Notes: generated from the sequence alone by a model not told the origin. 64,000 nucleotides of DNA from Bilabrum cf. latius (GCA_965178125.1 OZ237750.1:806001-870000), one strand, 5' to 3'. Numbered from the stretch's first letter, positions 34,301 through 46,305 are shown. Numbers and translations: made by a program.

Positions 34301-37300
34301 TGGAATGCCGCAGCAATTTACAGGCGGTGCAGGTCACTACACTAGTGCTTGGGTATCTACACGGGGCAATACCGATGGAATCATCCAACCGCTGAGCGAT
34401 GTGCTGATCGGCTGTGGCATCGGTCTTGTGCTCGCGACCCCTACGACTACCAAGAGATGCGCGCGACAATCAGATACAGTCACGGTAGCAAGTAAAGAGG
34501 TTGGATCGCTGGCAATTGGCATGACCGGCTTCCAGTGGACCCGGTCAGTCTCTGTCTTGGACGCGAGCACTATGCTCAATCTCGTCGTGGGCCCTCTGTA
34601 CTAGTACGGACTGCACGATATAGACAGGGCTGTGCGTGTGCATGATGCTGCAATCATCATGGACGCATCGTACAGCTACGACACATGGGCTGATGATCCG
34701 ATTTGGGTTGATCTGGCGGCATTCGATGGAGCTGCTCAAGCGGCGAGTTCAACGGGTAGCGCATACTGGAACAACCATCCAGCGGTCGCAGTGCAGCTGG
34801 ATCCCCGCGCTAGCACTCCGCCCTTGCTGGTCCAAAGGAATGACAGTGCGTCTGGTAGCATCTTCGAACCGAGCTTATTGTAGACCCGCGTTGGAGACCG
34901 CGCGGGAGTGCGTCTGATCACCTCCACGCCGATGCATGGAATGCTTGTTGCCGCATACGCGCCAGACATGCTGCCGAAAGGTACTTCGTTAGAAAAAGTA
35001 GCAAGAGAGTATGCGAGCGAATTTACCCGGCTGCAAGCACGGCGCATACAGTCATACAGTGGAATCTCTGTATTGCGCACGGCCTGCAACGACACGCTGC
35101 CGGGGGCCCTCGCGCAGCTGCTCGACACGGCAGCGGCAGAACACCACGACACGTCTCCCTCCGCAATGTGGGGTATTACTTTGTTATGCCACAGCAACTG
35201 TTCCAGCGTACTGGAGGGATCGCAAGGCCTTGCTAGCTAGCCCACGGCCTGCATGCCTCAGGCTGGACCCCAGAGTCTCGGAGTGCCACTGAGCAACGTA
35301 ACGACGGCTTGTATGGCGTGGCCGTCGACAGGTAGTGCTGCTGCCCCCCAAATGAAGCTGCATCACATGACGCAGGGAGTACTATGCAGAGACAACCATA
35401 CCAACGCAGTCATTCAAGCAGGCATTGACGTGGCCGAGACGGCAACCAGCCTGGTCCAAGCTCAAAACCTCACATCGGCCGGGTGGCTACGCTCAAGTGC
35501 TGAAGAATCTTTGCTCGTGAATTTGCCTGGCTCTACCACCGCTGTATCAGTTGGTTCCCACTCAGTAGTATAGCTCACAGGATCTGCGCCAATGCGGCTG
35601 TCAGTGCTTGGCCACACCGGATCCCGTGAGAGTTTGCAGCGTGATGGATACCGCACCCTGACGCAGAGCGCATTTGTGAAGGCACTTGACAAGCCCGAGG
35701 AGGTCCCAATTATGCGCAGTGCACCTCCGTTCCACGGTCGGGTGATGATCCAGCTGAATTAGGGTGTGGGAAATGGGCTGGTGCTGCTGCAAGCGACAAA
35801 ATCGAAATGGGAGCTCGTAGAGGATCCATGGCGTGCCACCCTGCTGAGAGCATGCGGGGCTGCAATCCTCAGCAACAAGAGTACTACACTGTGTCAGGCA
35901 CTTGTGGAATCTTTGGCCTTGGTGAACTACACTAACCATTTGGCAAACCCGGCAAACAGTAGCGCTTGCGGCTCCAGCCATGCCAGCGTGCGGATGGTAC
36001 TCGCGTCTGCCTTTGCAGCGTTCACAACCAGTGGTTCTGGCACCCATGCAACGGAAATGCTCGTGCAGCAGGCAATCAACTCTGCGCATGGGCAGCTCAG
36101 TCGTGTCAACCTCGCACGCGACTGGTGTGCCGACCTTGCTGACGGGCAGCCTGCAGTCCTGCACGCACACGGAGCAGCATTCGACACGCTAGGGTTCAAC
36201 CACAGGCATACTTTAGCCGCATTCCCAGGCCCATATGGAGAGCTCGATATTGTTGCGATGCACCTCCCCGGTATTGTGTTGGACATTGAAGTCCGGGTTG
36301 CTGCCGGTTCTGCAGTCGACGCCCTAACCCTAACCCTAGCCACGCAAAAGGCCCTTGGTTTGACGCCGGAGCTGGTCCAAGTGCTTGATCTTGTTCCAGT
36401 GAATAGGAGCACTACGTGCATCCAAGCAGCAGCGACTAACATGATGACATGCACAAGATCAAGCGGTGCATGCAGCACGCGCGCGGCAACGCTGTGTGTG
36501 GCGTCGTGGCATGTCCGGATGAGGATCGGGCTGCCTACAGATTCGCTGTCCGCAGAAAAAGCGCAAGCAATGTTCACGTCCAAATCAACTGGTCATGTTT
36601 CCGATCTGTTGGCCGAAGAAGGACCATCTGTTGCAATTATGCTTCCAGATGTGCCCATCGAGCCTCTGGCGCTTCGGGACCGCATGGTCTTCACGTGCCA
36701 AGGCCAGCTGAACGCCAGCTAGTTCGCTGAGTTCGTGGCACGATACAGGCACAATCCTGGTACGCATCCTATCGGAAGTATAGCAAGTACAGTGCGGCTG
36801 CTGTCTAGGGGCACAATGGAGGCAGAGGTCCTGGAGGCCAGCTCCTCGGTCTCGCAGGACCAGGTGCCGAGTGAGTGCACGGAAGTCCTGCCGCTCGCAA
36901 ACAACCCGATTTCTCGGCAATCCAGTGGCAATCAAGGGAGTGTAGTATCTACGGCCAGGTCATTGCGATTGATCAGTCGCCAGCCGGGCCAGCGGCCAGG
37001 CACATACAACGATGGGACAGACTCATCGGCGGGAGCAAGGCAGGCTGGGCTGCTGGCAGGCAGGCACCCGCTCATCGGACCGATCCTAGTACAAGTCCTC
37101 GACGCGAGCGGTTTGCCCTTGGACCAGCCACTCCTTCCGGTGGTTGTGTCTGTCCACGCGCTCGACGAGCCCGAGGACAGGAGCGCGCAGTCGGTGGCCA
37201 CCACCGGGCGGTCCTCGCCCGTGCTGGAGGGCCCGCTCGACGTGGAGCTTCTGCCAGGGAACAACGGAACCGTGATATTTGACATTGCGGTGGCAAGGTC

Positions 37301-37775
37301 ATTTGTGGGCGCGAGGATCCGCCTCGTCTTTCGCGTCGATGGGAGCGGCATCGAGTTTAGCACGGTGCCGTTCACAGCCGTCCCGGAGGGGTTTGGCCCG
37401 GATGACGCGCTGCACGTGAGCCAGGATCTCTCGTAGTCGTCCCTCTGGTGGACTACGCCCGTTGCTATTGGTGCGGCCATCCTGCTCGCAATGTTGCTGG
37501 CAAACATCCAAGTGAACTGCACGCAGCAGGCAGTGTCGACGCAGGTGGTGGGCAAGTCATCAGGTGGGATAGGGCAAAGGCAGGGAACAGCGACCTCTGG
37601 CGAAGGTGAATCCGACAATTTACGTGCGTTGCAGGCGCGGTACGGAATTTTATCGTGCTTGAACCCTTGCAGCGACTTGTCTGGTGCGGTTGGAGACCTA
37701 AGGGACGGGGGGGAGGAGTCGGCCCAAGACCGGCTACCTGGCTGGGTCGAGTCTGACAGCGACGTAGACGGGTGA
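31371..37775 (+). CDS. G8-domain, parallel-beta-helix, single-pass surface protein (fibrocystin/PKHD1L1-like)
   Basis: One uninterrupted frame of 2,134 residues, ATG 31371 to TGA 37773, containing about 20 TAGs and no TAA or TGA. An N-terminal signal peptide (..FRVIATSMLCIYAHA) is followed by a G8 domain (~30-130): ISIPADQHVVLEES, LIVYGRLSLA, LELRANNILVIGGRV. The Q in PADQHV is TAG 31473. Further on, repeats such as VDISNNIVIGPNTY and RVSHNLIVRATQVG (residues ~860-910), and similar stretches to ~1080, fit a right-handed parallel beta-helix. A membrane helix near the C-terminus (~2027-2048, TPVAIGAAILLAMLLAN) precedes an ~85-residue cytoplasmic tail. This is the layout of fibrocystin-type proteins, large cell-surface proteins linked to cilia in animals. 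Ligand unknown. Two consecutive TAGs occur near 33132. Confidence 0.78.
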
Positions 37776-37832
37776 GACTTGGGCATGCATGGCTTTTGGG
37801 GTACATCTTGGGGCACTAAGATGCCATACCGG

Positions 37833-37879
37833 CTGAGCCGGACCGCCGGGACCGGCTCAGAAATCTGGGCTGCCCAGAT
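37833..37879. other. Two adjacent perfect inverted repeats (possible stem-loops)
   Basis: CTGAGCCGG at 37833-37841 pairs with CCGGCTCAG at 37852-37860 (9-bp stem, 10-nt loop). Next to it, ATCTGGGC at 37863-37870 pairs with GCCCAGAT at 37872-37879 (8-bp stem around one base). They lie between the stop of the G8 gene and the start of the sulfatase. They could act in RNA 3'-end formation or as a factor-binding site, or be chance in GC-rich DNA. Confidence 0.6.
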
Positions 37880-37962
37880 CCTGATTGTACCGTAATGATA
37901 CCGGTTTAAAGGCGGTGCAACTCGCGAAACGCGCCTCAGCATAGTTTTGAATCCATTCCAAA

Positions 37963-40237
37963 ATGATTGGCAACGTGGCAGTGCTTGCAGCATTGGTTGC
38001 TTCCTCGGTATTTGGTGCAGAGAGGAAGAAGTGAGAAAGAGGATGCAGTACGCTAGTTCCGAGAAGCTCGCCTACCAATTTTGAGTCAAACCGTGTTTTT
38101 GCATCGTGTTTTGCTATCCATACCGATCCACTGAGTCTCGCAGCATCGTATTTATGGTTGCAGATGATATGCGACCCGAGTCCAGTCCCTACGTTGGATC
38201 TCGGATGCACACCCCAAACATCCAGCGGTTGGCCGACAGTGGGCTAACACTGAGGAATGCTCATTGCTAGATGGCCATTTGTTCTGCAAGTCGCAACAGT
38301 TTTTTGAGTGGCCGCCGGCCCGACAAGACGTAGACTTGGAATTTCATCAGTGAGACCGACGAGCGGATGTCCGATCCAAGTGTGTGCTCGATGACGCTTC
38401 GCGAGATCCCATGCTGATTATGCTGTCCTCGTCGCTAATTTGCAGACAGCTTCCGCGATGTTGGACCTGACTGGATTACACTTCCGGAGTACTTCAAGAC
38501 GAACGGGTACACCACCCTCGGTGCGGGCAAGATTTGTGAGTAGCCCGCCACCGGCCGGCAGCCCATCACCAGCATGGCCGATCTGGCTGCTTAGTGGCCC
38601 TGATGACTCAGTGTCTGGTGAATTCTTGTACTCGCAGACCACCCTGGGCACCCAGCAGACAACGACGAACCCAAGAGCTGGTCGCAGGACCGCCCCTACG
38701 TGAAGCAGAGGCCCAGGCGGTGCGAGGGCGAGGGCAACGACGACGTGACCATGGTGCCATTCTGCCCCGTCAACATCACCAAAGAAGGAGACCAGCCGGA
38801 AGAGTTCAAGTGAGCCATATAGTTCTTTGCATTTGTGCGTCAGGGGGTCTCATGCTGGGTGGACCGCCCGGCTACCACGGACGCCGCTCAATTAGTCTGG
38901 CTGGTTGTTTGCGCTGCTACTGCCGGGGAGCAGAGCTACCGCGTTTCTCGTTCCCGTTGCCCACTTCCATGCGTCTCGCAGCGACTACAACATGACGATG
39001 GGAGCCATCGACAACCTGAGGTACAGCCTCAAGAAAGGCGGTAACCACTTCACCGCGCTGGGATTCCACTTTCCCCACCTGAGCCATCGGGTGCCCCTGT
39101 GGGCCGTGCGCAAGTACATGCCCGACGCTGGCCTGGAGCCCAACGCATCGGGGATCATCCCGGCTGCCGCCAACCGTTACGCGCCCAAGGGCTCCCCCGG
39201 CATCGCCCAGTCTCAGGAGGTGGATGGCAAGTTGTTCCTGTCCCTGCCCTACGGCGGCAAGCTGTACAACTACAGCGTGCCCAGCCCCATCGAGGACACC
39301 TTCCCCGAGTGGTTTTGGTCCACCATCCGCCTTGGGTACGAGAGCGCCATCTCGCTGACGGACTATCACGTGGGCCTCATGCTGGACGAGATCGACAAGC
39401 AGGGCATCTACAACGACACGATCGTCGTGCTCATCTCGGACCACGGGTGGAGCACTGGGTGTGAGAGATAAGATCCGGTCCGACCCGATGCAGCGACACA
39501 ACGCTACCGTCCACTCGTCTGCATGCACCCTGCACCGTTTGCATAATAGCATTACTGCAACGTGATGTCCTCTTTCCCTTTCAGATCCATGCTTTCCCTT
39601 GCACCTTGCAGCGCACCGCCATTTTGCGAAGCACATGAACTACGACACGTCCACGCGGGTCACCGCCATCATCCGCGTGCCATGGAAGCAGAACTCCATC
39701 GGGAAGCACACCATGGCATCCTTCGAGCTGCAGGACCTGTACAAGACGCTTGCCAATCTGGCAGGGCTGGAGCAGCCCCCGGCCGAGTGGAAGATCGACG
39801 GCACGGACCAGTCCGCGTTGTTCGACGACCCCTCAACCCCCGTCAAGAACGTCGCCTGGTCCCAGTACGACCGCTGCCCAGAGCCCGGGGAGCCCGTGTA
39901 CTACCACCCCAACTGCGAGGGGGTCAAGGAGGGCGACCTCAGTGTGATGGGGTACACGATGCGCCTGACCGACCCCGGGGGGCTTGGCGACTGGAGGTAC
40001 ACGCGCTGGCTCAAGTGGAACGGCACCTCGCTGCGGGCCGAGTGGGACGACGCCCCCGTCGGCGTGGAGCTCTACTCCCATGAGGGCGACGATGGCGGCG
40101 ACGTCTTCGAGAAGTTCGAGAACGAGAACCTCGCGGGGCAAGACAAGTACGCCGACGTTGAGTAGAAGCTGCTCGCCATGATGAAGGAGCACTTCGACAC
40201 GCCGCAGGACCACAACGATGACGGCGGGGATTATTGA
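37963..40237 (+). CDS. Secreted type I sulfatase, iduronate-2-sulfatase-like
   Basis: Six exons: 37963-38030, 38144-38349, 38446-38535, 38638-38809, 38982-39460, 39612-40237 (547 codons including TGA), all with GT-AG borders and phases that restore conserved motifs. A signal peptide (MIGNVAVLAALVASSVFGA) directs secretion or lysosome entry. The metal-binding DD is in IVFMVADDMRPE. The formylglycine site is Cys69 in CSASR, inside HC-TAG-MAICSASRNSFLSG; the family has CQQAVCxPSR, so TAG 38268 is Gln. WNFINSFRDVGPDWITLPEYFK, KIYHPGHP and SDHGWSTGSH match iduronate-2-sulfatase-type enzymes. TAGs at 38331 and 40163 are also Gln. It hydrolyses sulfate esters of a glycan; the exact substrate cannot be read. 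Maturation needs a formylglycine-generating enzyme encoded elsewhere. Confidence 0.9.
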
Positions 40238-40281
40238 GGGCGAACAGGTGGTGGCAGCAGTTACTTCGCTGCTGCATGCAC

Positions 40282-40299
40282 AACGAACGAACGAACGAA
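40282..40299 (+). repeat. Short (CGAA)n microsatellite
   Basis: Four tandem CGAA units just downstream of the sulfatase stop, in the spacer before the thiolase gene. Confidence 0.85.
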
Positions 40300-40474
40300 G
40301 ACTACGAACGACTCGGAATGGACCGAGGCCGAGAGCCGGAATTGGATCCAGTCTGAAGAGACGCCTAGCCTATTTCCCGGGTTCTCCAGGAAGATTTAGA
40401 CGCTTCTTTGAGCTTTGGTTGCTTGAGCACATAAAGTTTCCTCCAAGCGCTTTATTTCGTGAAAACGCCAAGTC

Positions 40475-41913
40475 ATGGCGTCCACGAGTACCTCACCCGC
40501 GCATGCGGGACCCCTTGCCAAAGTAGCGAGGCACTTGCAGGCCTCTGCTTCCGAAGATGATGCCGTCTCAGCAACTGCTAGCAGTGGTGCACCGGGAGTT
40601 GCTCCAAGTTCCGTGGGGGTGCCGGGCACTGCGCACCGAGCACCTCGGGACGACGACGTGCTGATCTTGAGCGCTGCGCGCACTCCGATCGGCAAAGCAA
40701 AGCGGGGCTCGTTCAAGGACCTTACTCCTGATCTGCTATTGCGACCAGTTCTTGAAGCAGTAATGGAGCGCTGCCCAGGACTGCGAAAAGATGATATCGC
40801 GGACGTCGTAATTGGTAAGCTATTAAAAGCTCAGGCTTTGGGCTCGACCTACATTGCGTTGCGCCAGCGTAAAATCATTTTTATTTCTACCTCTCACTCG
40901 CAGGAAACGTCCGCGCCCCCGGCAGTGGAGCCGAGATCGTTCGCATGGCGGCGCTCCTGGCTGGCGTGCCGGTGACCGCCGGAGCCACGGCATGCAATCG
41001 GCAGTGTTCCAGCGGCCTGCAGGCCATCGCAGCTGCCGCGGGCATGATTCGATTGGGCGCCTACGACGTCGCTATCGCCGGCGGCTTCGAAAGCATGAGC
41101 CAGCTCGAGCAGCAGCCACCAACCATGGACTACAGCTCCCTCGAGGCCGACAAGCGCGCCGCCGATTGCGCCATCCCCATGGGTGACACGAGCGAAGTGG
41201 TGGCAAGGCGATATTCCGTCTCGAGGGAAGACCAGGACCGCGTGGCGGCCGAGTCCCAGCGGAGGGCAGAGGCGGCGCAAACGGGCGGCCTCTTCGACGA
41301 CGAGATCGTCCCGGTGACTGTGCCCCCCGAGGACGGAGAGGGGCCCGGCACCACGGTGACCAACGACGACGGCATCCGGCCGGGCACCACCGCCGAGAAG
41401 CTCGGGAGGTTGCGACCGGCCTTCGACCCCGAGGGCGCCTCGACCGCTGGCAACTCGAGCCAGGTGTCGGACGGTGCTGCGGCCGTGCTGCTGATGCGGA
41501 GGGGAAGGTTCGACGCGCTGGGGCTCAAGGGGCGAGTGCAGCCCCTCGGTGTGCTTCGCTCGTTCGTGGTGGTGGGTGTCGAGCCGGACGAGATGGGGGT
41601 GGGGCCCGCGTATGCCATCCCCCCAGCGCTCCGGAGGGCAGGGGTGCGCAGCGAGGAGGTAGATGCGTTTGAAATCAATGAGGCGTTCGCCTCGCAGTAC
41701 CTCTACAGCCTGCGGGCCCTGGGGCTGGACGACAAGAGGGTCAACCCGCTGGGCGGGGCCATCGCGCTCGGGCACCCGCTCGGATGCACGGGCTGCAGGC
41801 AGGTGGTGACGTTGCTGCATCACTTGCGGCGCACCAAGGGAAAGTACGGTGTCGTGTCCATGTGCATTGGGACTGGCATGGGTGCTGCGGCCGTCTTTGA
41901 GCGAGAGGAGTGA
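40475..41913 (+). CDS. ACAA1: 3-ketoacyl-CoA thiolase (ACAA1-like)
   Basis: Two exons, 40475-40814 and 40904-41913, with an 89-nt GTAAGC..CGCAG intron; 449 residues, TGA stop. The splice rebuilds DVVIG|NVRAPGSGAE. Catalytic residues: Cys148 (NRQCSSGLQ), His404 (GHPLGCTG) and the second Cys434 (MCIGTGMG); NEAFASQ is also present. It is very close to peroxisomal ACAA1 thiolases (GIRPGTTAEKLGRLRPAF, STAGNSSQVSDGAAAVLL, VVVGVEPDEMGVGPAYAIP), which cleave 3-ketoacyl-CoA in the last step of beta-oxidation. The N-terminal ~55 residues precede the mature fold; LAKVARHL is only loosely like a PTS2, so peroxisomal targeting is an inference. There is no in-frame TAG in this gene, unlike most neighbours. 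Confidence 0.94.
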
Positions 41914-42106
41914 TGTGGGCGTTCCGGATTGGTGGATCCGGAGTTAGATCCATCTGGGTTCATCGAGCTACGATTCGGCGAGCCAGCACAACATTGCTCG
42001 TGTGTCGGCAGCTTCGAACTGACTTCGTGTTATTAGAGTAAATGCATCTTCTAGGAGCACCCGCCTGACAGACCCGAAAGCCTGGCCCACGCAACACCAC
42101 TTGGCC

Positions 42107-43564
42107 ATGGCTGCCATCAACTTGTACCGGATCTATCTGTGTTTTGTGTCGACAGCAATATCTAGCTTGGCACTGGAAATTTTAAAAGATGGCGTGATTC
42201 CGCTGAGCGGACCAGGCCTTACAAACTTCACGGGTAGCGATGGATCGGGATACTGGGACTCCGATCTCGGCCTGCCACTCATGCACAATGGGACCATGTG
42301 GCTGCTTGAGGGAGATGTCCTTGGAAGTATTCCACACCGAAGGATTCCCAGTGCAATCGGGCGCCGATCTACTGGGGGTGGCGTGAACTGGGAGACTGCG
42401 GCGGACGGCTTGCCGATTCCAGTATTCCCGCTGCTCGCAGAGAGCACAGTTCCAGCCGGCGCGATATGGTTGCCTGGCCTCGGCCCCAATGGATAGAGCT
42501 GTTCCATCTTGTATGTTATGAACGTTACTAGGTGGGGCAACGCCACGGAGAGTACCATCGCGAACGGGCTCCTAGCAGCCAGCCCTTGCGATGATTCACG
42601 GCCGACAGGTGGCGGCTTACCAGAAGTGCCTGCCTTTTTGCCCAAGCCACTGTAGGCCGCCCATGCAGATGTGCCTCTTACAAACGCCGCTCCGTTCACG
42701 TGGCCCCTCGATCCCGACGGTCCGTCGACCTGGCTGTACATACTCGGGACCGCACACTATCGGCAGACGCCAGTGTACCTAGCGAGAGTAAAGCGATACT
42801 TCGCTTCGATCGCGAGCTTGAGAGCATACGAATGGTGGGAGGGTTCGCTACCAGATGGGCAGCCGCGGTGGTCGGTCGGCGGCAACAGCACAGGCGCGCT
42901 CCCTGTGCTGGGCCCGCGGCCCCCCCATCAGAGTTCCAACTCGAAGCAAGCGGGGCCATCAAGCAGGTCAAGCTTACTAAATGGCGAATCGCTTGACCCT
43001 GTTTCCCCTGACCTGCAACAGCAAGGGCGGGAGGAACGCGTGGGCGAAGTTTCTGCGCAATGGATGCCTTCGCTCGGGGCGTTCGTGACTTGCTACTTCA
43101 ATTATGCCCAGCGGACACGGTCGGAGTCCGGGACAGCGAACGGGTCACTGGCGCAACAGGGTGAGATGCATGCGCCCTGCCAGGAGGCCAACGGCAGGGC
43201 CAGGGTCAGAAGTCCGGCTAGCGTGCTCCCAGTGTTGCAGTGCCAGGCAAGCAGGACCCCGTGGGGCCCTTGGTCCCTGCCAGACTCAATCCCGTCGGAG
43301 AACCTCCCGTGGTTTGGGCCCGGGTGGTGCTGCGCGTACGGAGGATACGTGCTCCCTGAGATGCAGGCGAAGGGCAGCGAGGCAGAAAATGGCATTGCTT
43401 CTGACTGGAATGTCCTAAAGGATCGTGCTAGCGCGTTCGAGGCCCTAGACCGGCCATTGAACGCTACGTTCTCGGTGACAGTGTCCCTGTGGGTCCCATA
43501 CAGGGCGTTCATCGTGCCGGTCACAGCCAGCTTCGAGTGGTCCGCGGTGCTACGTGGACCCTGA
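42107..43564 (+). CDS. Secreted DUF4185-like protein
   Basis: Single exon, 485 residues, TGA at 43562; TAGs at 42494 and about 42653 are Gln. The N-terminus has a signal peptide (..IYLCFVSTAISSLA). The body starts SGYWDSDLGLPLMHNGTMWLLEGDVLG, which resembles the opening of DUF4185 proteins (beta-propeller, glycosidase-like fold, with D-DLG-pl and a GD motif). Later segments VSAQWMPSLGAFVTCYFNYA, WGPWSLPDSIP and YGGYVLPEM fit the blade repeats. Many NxS/T sites suggest an extracellular glycoprotein. A Ser/Gln-rich low-complexity loop lies mid-protein (~270-310). An enzymatic role on glycans is only suggested by the family and the sulfatase and glycosidase neighbours. Confidence 0.6.
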
Positions 43565-43801
43565 TCGAGGATTTTTATTTACATGTTCCACTAGCTGGTG
43601 CAAGAAGACCATGCGCTGACCGGCCTCTCGAATGCTGATCTCAGGATCGGATCGTCGGCTGCCAACTGTTCTCAAGAACAGCTTCCAAGTTTCTGGAAGC
43701 ACTTGCCAACCCACCGAGTTTGCAGAAAGCCGGTCGTCTCAAAGAAACTTAATCTATTGTCTTATATACCTAGCCACTAAGGTTACTTGCTACAGTTCAG
43801 C

Positions 43802-45253
43802 ATGGCGGGCGTTCGTCCGGACCACATCAAGCTTGACTTCAGTCCGCGGCCCAGGGCTGCCCCTGACGAAGAAATTGCAAAGATGACGCCAGAGCAGCTA
43901 CATGAGTACAAGCGATCTCGCATATGTTTTCTTTTTGGAGGCGAGCACGAAGGATAGGGCCCAGACCTGGTCGCGGAGCGAGGCAACCTGAAGGACGAGA
44001 ACGGGTTTAACATACTCCACCACACATGGATGCCTCCCGCAGATACCAATCTCAAGGGCGCCGTGGTGTTCTTGCACGGTTATCTCCACCATTGCACCGA
44101 CTCTGTCTTCGCCCGTTAGGCGGCCATATGGAACAAGCTTGGTTTCGCCTGCGGCGGTATCGACTACGAAGGACACGGGAATTCTGGCGGGCTGAAAGGT
44201 TACGTCACGTCCATGGATGGTGTCGTGAGCTGTGTGGTAGAATACATCGACACCATTCTTCGTCCTATGATCCGAAGCCGAGCCAGGTCCGATACTGATT
44301 CAGATCGCAAGAAAGATCGAGGCAGCCCCACCGCGGTGCCGCAGGCCGGCGTATAGGGGGCGTACTCGCCCTCGGCCGACCCCCCGTTGTTTCTAAACGG
44401 CGAATCCATGGGTGGCGCCATCGCGCTGCTGACGGCCCATCGACTGGAGGCTGGCCCGACCGCCCCCTGCCAGGGCTGCCTGCTGTTTGGTCCGATGGTC
44501 GGCATCGACGACGATCTCGTGCCAAACTGCTGCGTCGTGTCCATCCTCAAGGCCCTCATGTGCTGCATGCCCGCCGCCCCTCTCGTCCCTGCCCCCGACC
44601 ACCTGGATCGGTGCTTTGCGGACCCCGACTTCGCCGACATGGTCAGGACAGACACGCGGTCCTACCGCGGAGGGCACAGGCTCAAGACGGCCTTCGAGAT
44701 GCTGCAGACCACCCTATGGCTGCAGGACAACCTGAGCGCTTTCAAAGTTCCCTTCGCGGTCTTCCACGGGGAAGACGACCAGGTCACGTCACCTGCATTC
44801 AGCGCCAAGCTCTTCGACGTTGCCTCCTCCTAGGACAAGACGCACGTGGTGCTAGAGGGGGGCAAGCACGTGCCCACCGCGGAGCCGCTGGACACCAGAA
44901 GGAGGCTGTTCAAGCTCATGACCCGGTGGGTCATCGCCCGCGCCGAAGGTGCATCGCACGATAGCGTGGGCCCCATCGGGGGAGCGAGGACCCACCGCAT
45001 CCCCAAGGGCACCCCGGGGTACTTTTGGCCCACCAAAGCGGACGTGGAGCGGACACTGGCCATGGGAGGGGGGTTCTGGGACGAAGATCAGCCGAAGGAC
45101 GGAAAAGAGGCAGCGGCAGCAGCAGCAGCGGCACAAGCAAGGGGTTCCGCCGCAGCCGCGGCTGCCGATGTTGGAGACACCGGTCCTGCCCAGGGTGGAG
45201 CAGCCGATGCCGAGCCGAGCACGCCACTTCTCGACGAGAAGCTGTCGTCGTGA
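43802..45253 (+). CDS. Monoacylglycerol lipase-like alpha/beta hydrolase
   Basis: Single exon, 483 residues, TGA at 45251; TAGs 43955, 44117, 44354 and 44831 are Gln. It matches plant and protist MAG lipases: VVFLHGYLHHCTDSV (oxyanion HG), GIDYEGHGNSGGLKGYV, and the nucleophile Ser202 in NGESMGGA. Asp325 is in FHGEDDQVTS and His356 in GGKHVP. TAG 44831 sits in ASS-Q-DKTHVVLEGGKH, where homologues have a polar residue. It likely cleaves monoacylglycerol to fatty acid and glycerol, or acts on lysophospholipid. The cap region is interrupted by a short Ser/Asp/Arg insert, and the last ~110 residues are an extra tail with a poly-Ala stretch. No signal peptide or membrane helix is seen. Confidence 0.86.
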
Positions 45254-45404
45254 ATGCGGCTACTGCTGCACATTGAGTGGGATAGCGGAAGCTCGCGACG
45301 GGCTGTGGCCGTTTCCGAACGTTCGTTGGTGACGTGTCACAGCGAACAGTTATATTAGGCTGCCGTAGAAGTATTGCTGTCTTCTATAATAATTCTTTTG
45401 GGTG

Positions 45405-45412
45405 TATATAAG
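45405..45412 (+). promoter_or_regulatory. TATA-box-like TATATAAG just before the ABHD11-like gene
   Basis: A consensus-like TATATAAG ends only 2 nt before the first in-frame ATG (45415). If it works as a TATA box, transcription would begin ~25-35 nt later, so translation would have to start at the ATG near 45448 or 45463. Confidence 0.4.
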
Positions 45413-45414
45413 CC

Positions 45415-46305
45415 ATGCTCCGACGATGCGTAGTCCATGGGAAGCTGATGCCCAGCGGAAGTATGGCGAGGCACCTCACGCTGGCAAGCAGATCGATTTA
45501 GCCGGGAACCGCTTCTTCCGAGAAGCCGCCTCTTGTTGTGTTCCATGGATTGCTAGGATCAAGTAGCAACTTCAGTTCTGTTGGCAAAAAGCTCGCGGAG
45601 CGCCTGCGACGACAGGTTGTGCTAGCCGACTTACGAAATCACGGTGGATCGCCATGGCACGATTCAATGGCGTTCGATGACATGTCATTAGATGCAGTTT
45701 AGCTAATTAAGTCAATTGGTGGAGTGGCACATCTGTGTGGTCATTCTCTGGGCGGAAAAGTAGCAATGGCAACTGCCTTGAAGCATCCCGAGTTTATCAG
45801 GTCTTGCACGGTAGTTGATATATCTCCGGTTGCTTACAGCACCTCAGAGAAGCAATGGATCCAAATACAAGACATTGTTAAGAAAGCAGCCGCATCGGAC
45901 CCTTCGAGTCTGCAGGACCGGAAGGAAGGCTACGCCATGCTGGCACCGGAAGTACCGGAAGCCATGCGACCCTTCGTGCTCTAGAACTTGATCCCATCCA
46001 CAGAGCCAGGAAGCAGCGGGTACAAGTGGCGGTGCAACATTTAGGTGCTGGCGAAGCAGCTGGATCAGATGGCTTGGTTTTGGGCGCATCCGCCGGAAGG
46101 CAAGTGCACAACGGTCCCGACTCGATTCATTGCCGGGTCTGAGTCTTCATACATCGGGTCCAAAACGCGCAAATCGATCGATTCGTTCTTCAAGCGGGCT
46201 CGAGTTGATGTGATCGAAGGCGCTGGGCACTGGGTGCACGCAGATAAGCCTTCTGAATTCATTGACAGCGTAGTCCGAGCTGTTGAAGATGCCGAGGCCG
46301 CTTGA
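45415..46305 (+). CDS. ABHD11-like mitochondrial alpha/beta hydrolase
   Basis: Single exon, 296 residues from the first ATG, TGA at 46303; TAGs at 45499, 45700, 45982 and 46042 are Gln. The family pattern is clear: VVFHGLLGSSSNFSSVGKKLAE, VVLADLRNHGGSPWHDSMAFDDM, the nucleophile Ser111 in CGHSLGGKVAMATAL, TVVDISPVAY, and His272 in GAGHWVHADKP. TAG 45982 falls in PFVLQNL, where ABHD11 proteins have FLLxNL. ABHD11 is a mitochondrial serine hydrolase linked to 2-oxoglutarate dehydrogenase lipoylation in animals. The N-terminal ~32 residues (MLRRCVVHGKL..ARHLTLASRS) are basic and presequence-like. A TATA-like box abuts the first ATG, so the start may be one of the next two ATGs. Confidence 0.85.

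Noticed and set aside
36323-36342. CCCTAACCCTAACCCTAG telomere-like run
   Set aside because: It is short, in frame in the G8 gene (encoding LTLTLA) and surrounded by coding sequence, so it is not a telomere or clear fusion scar.
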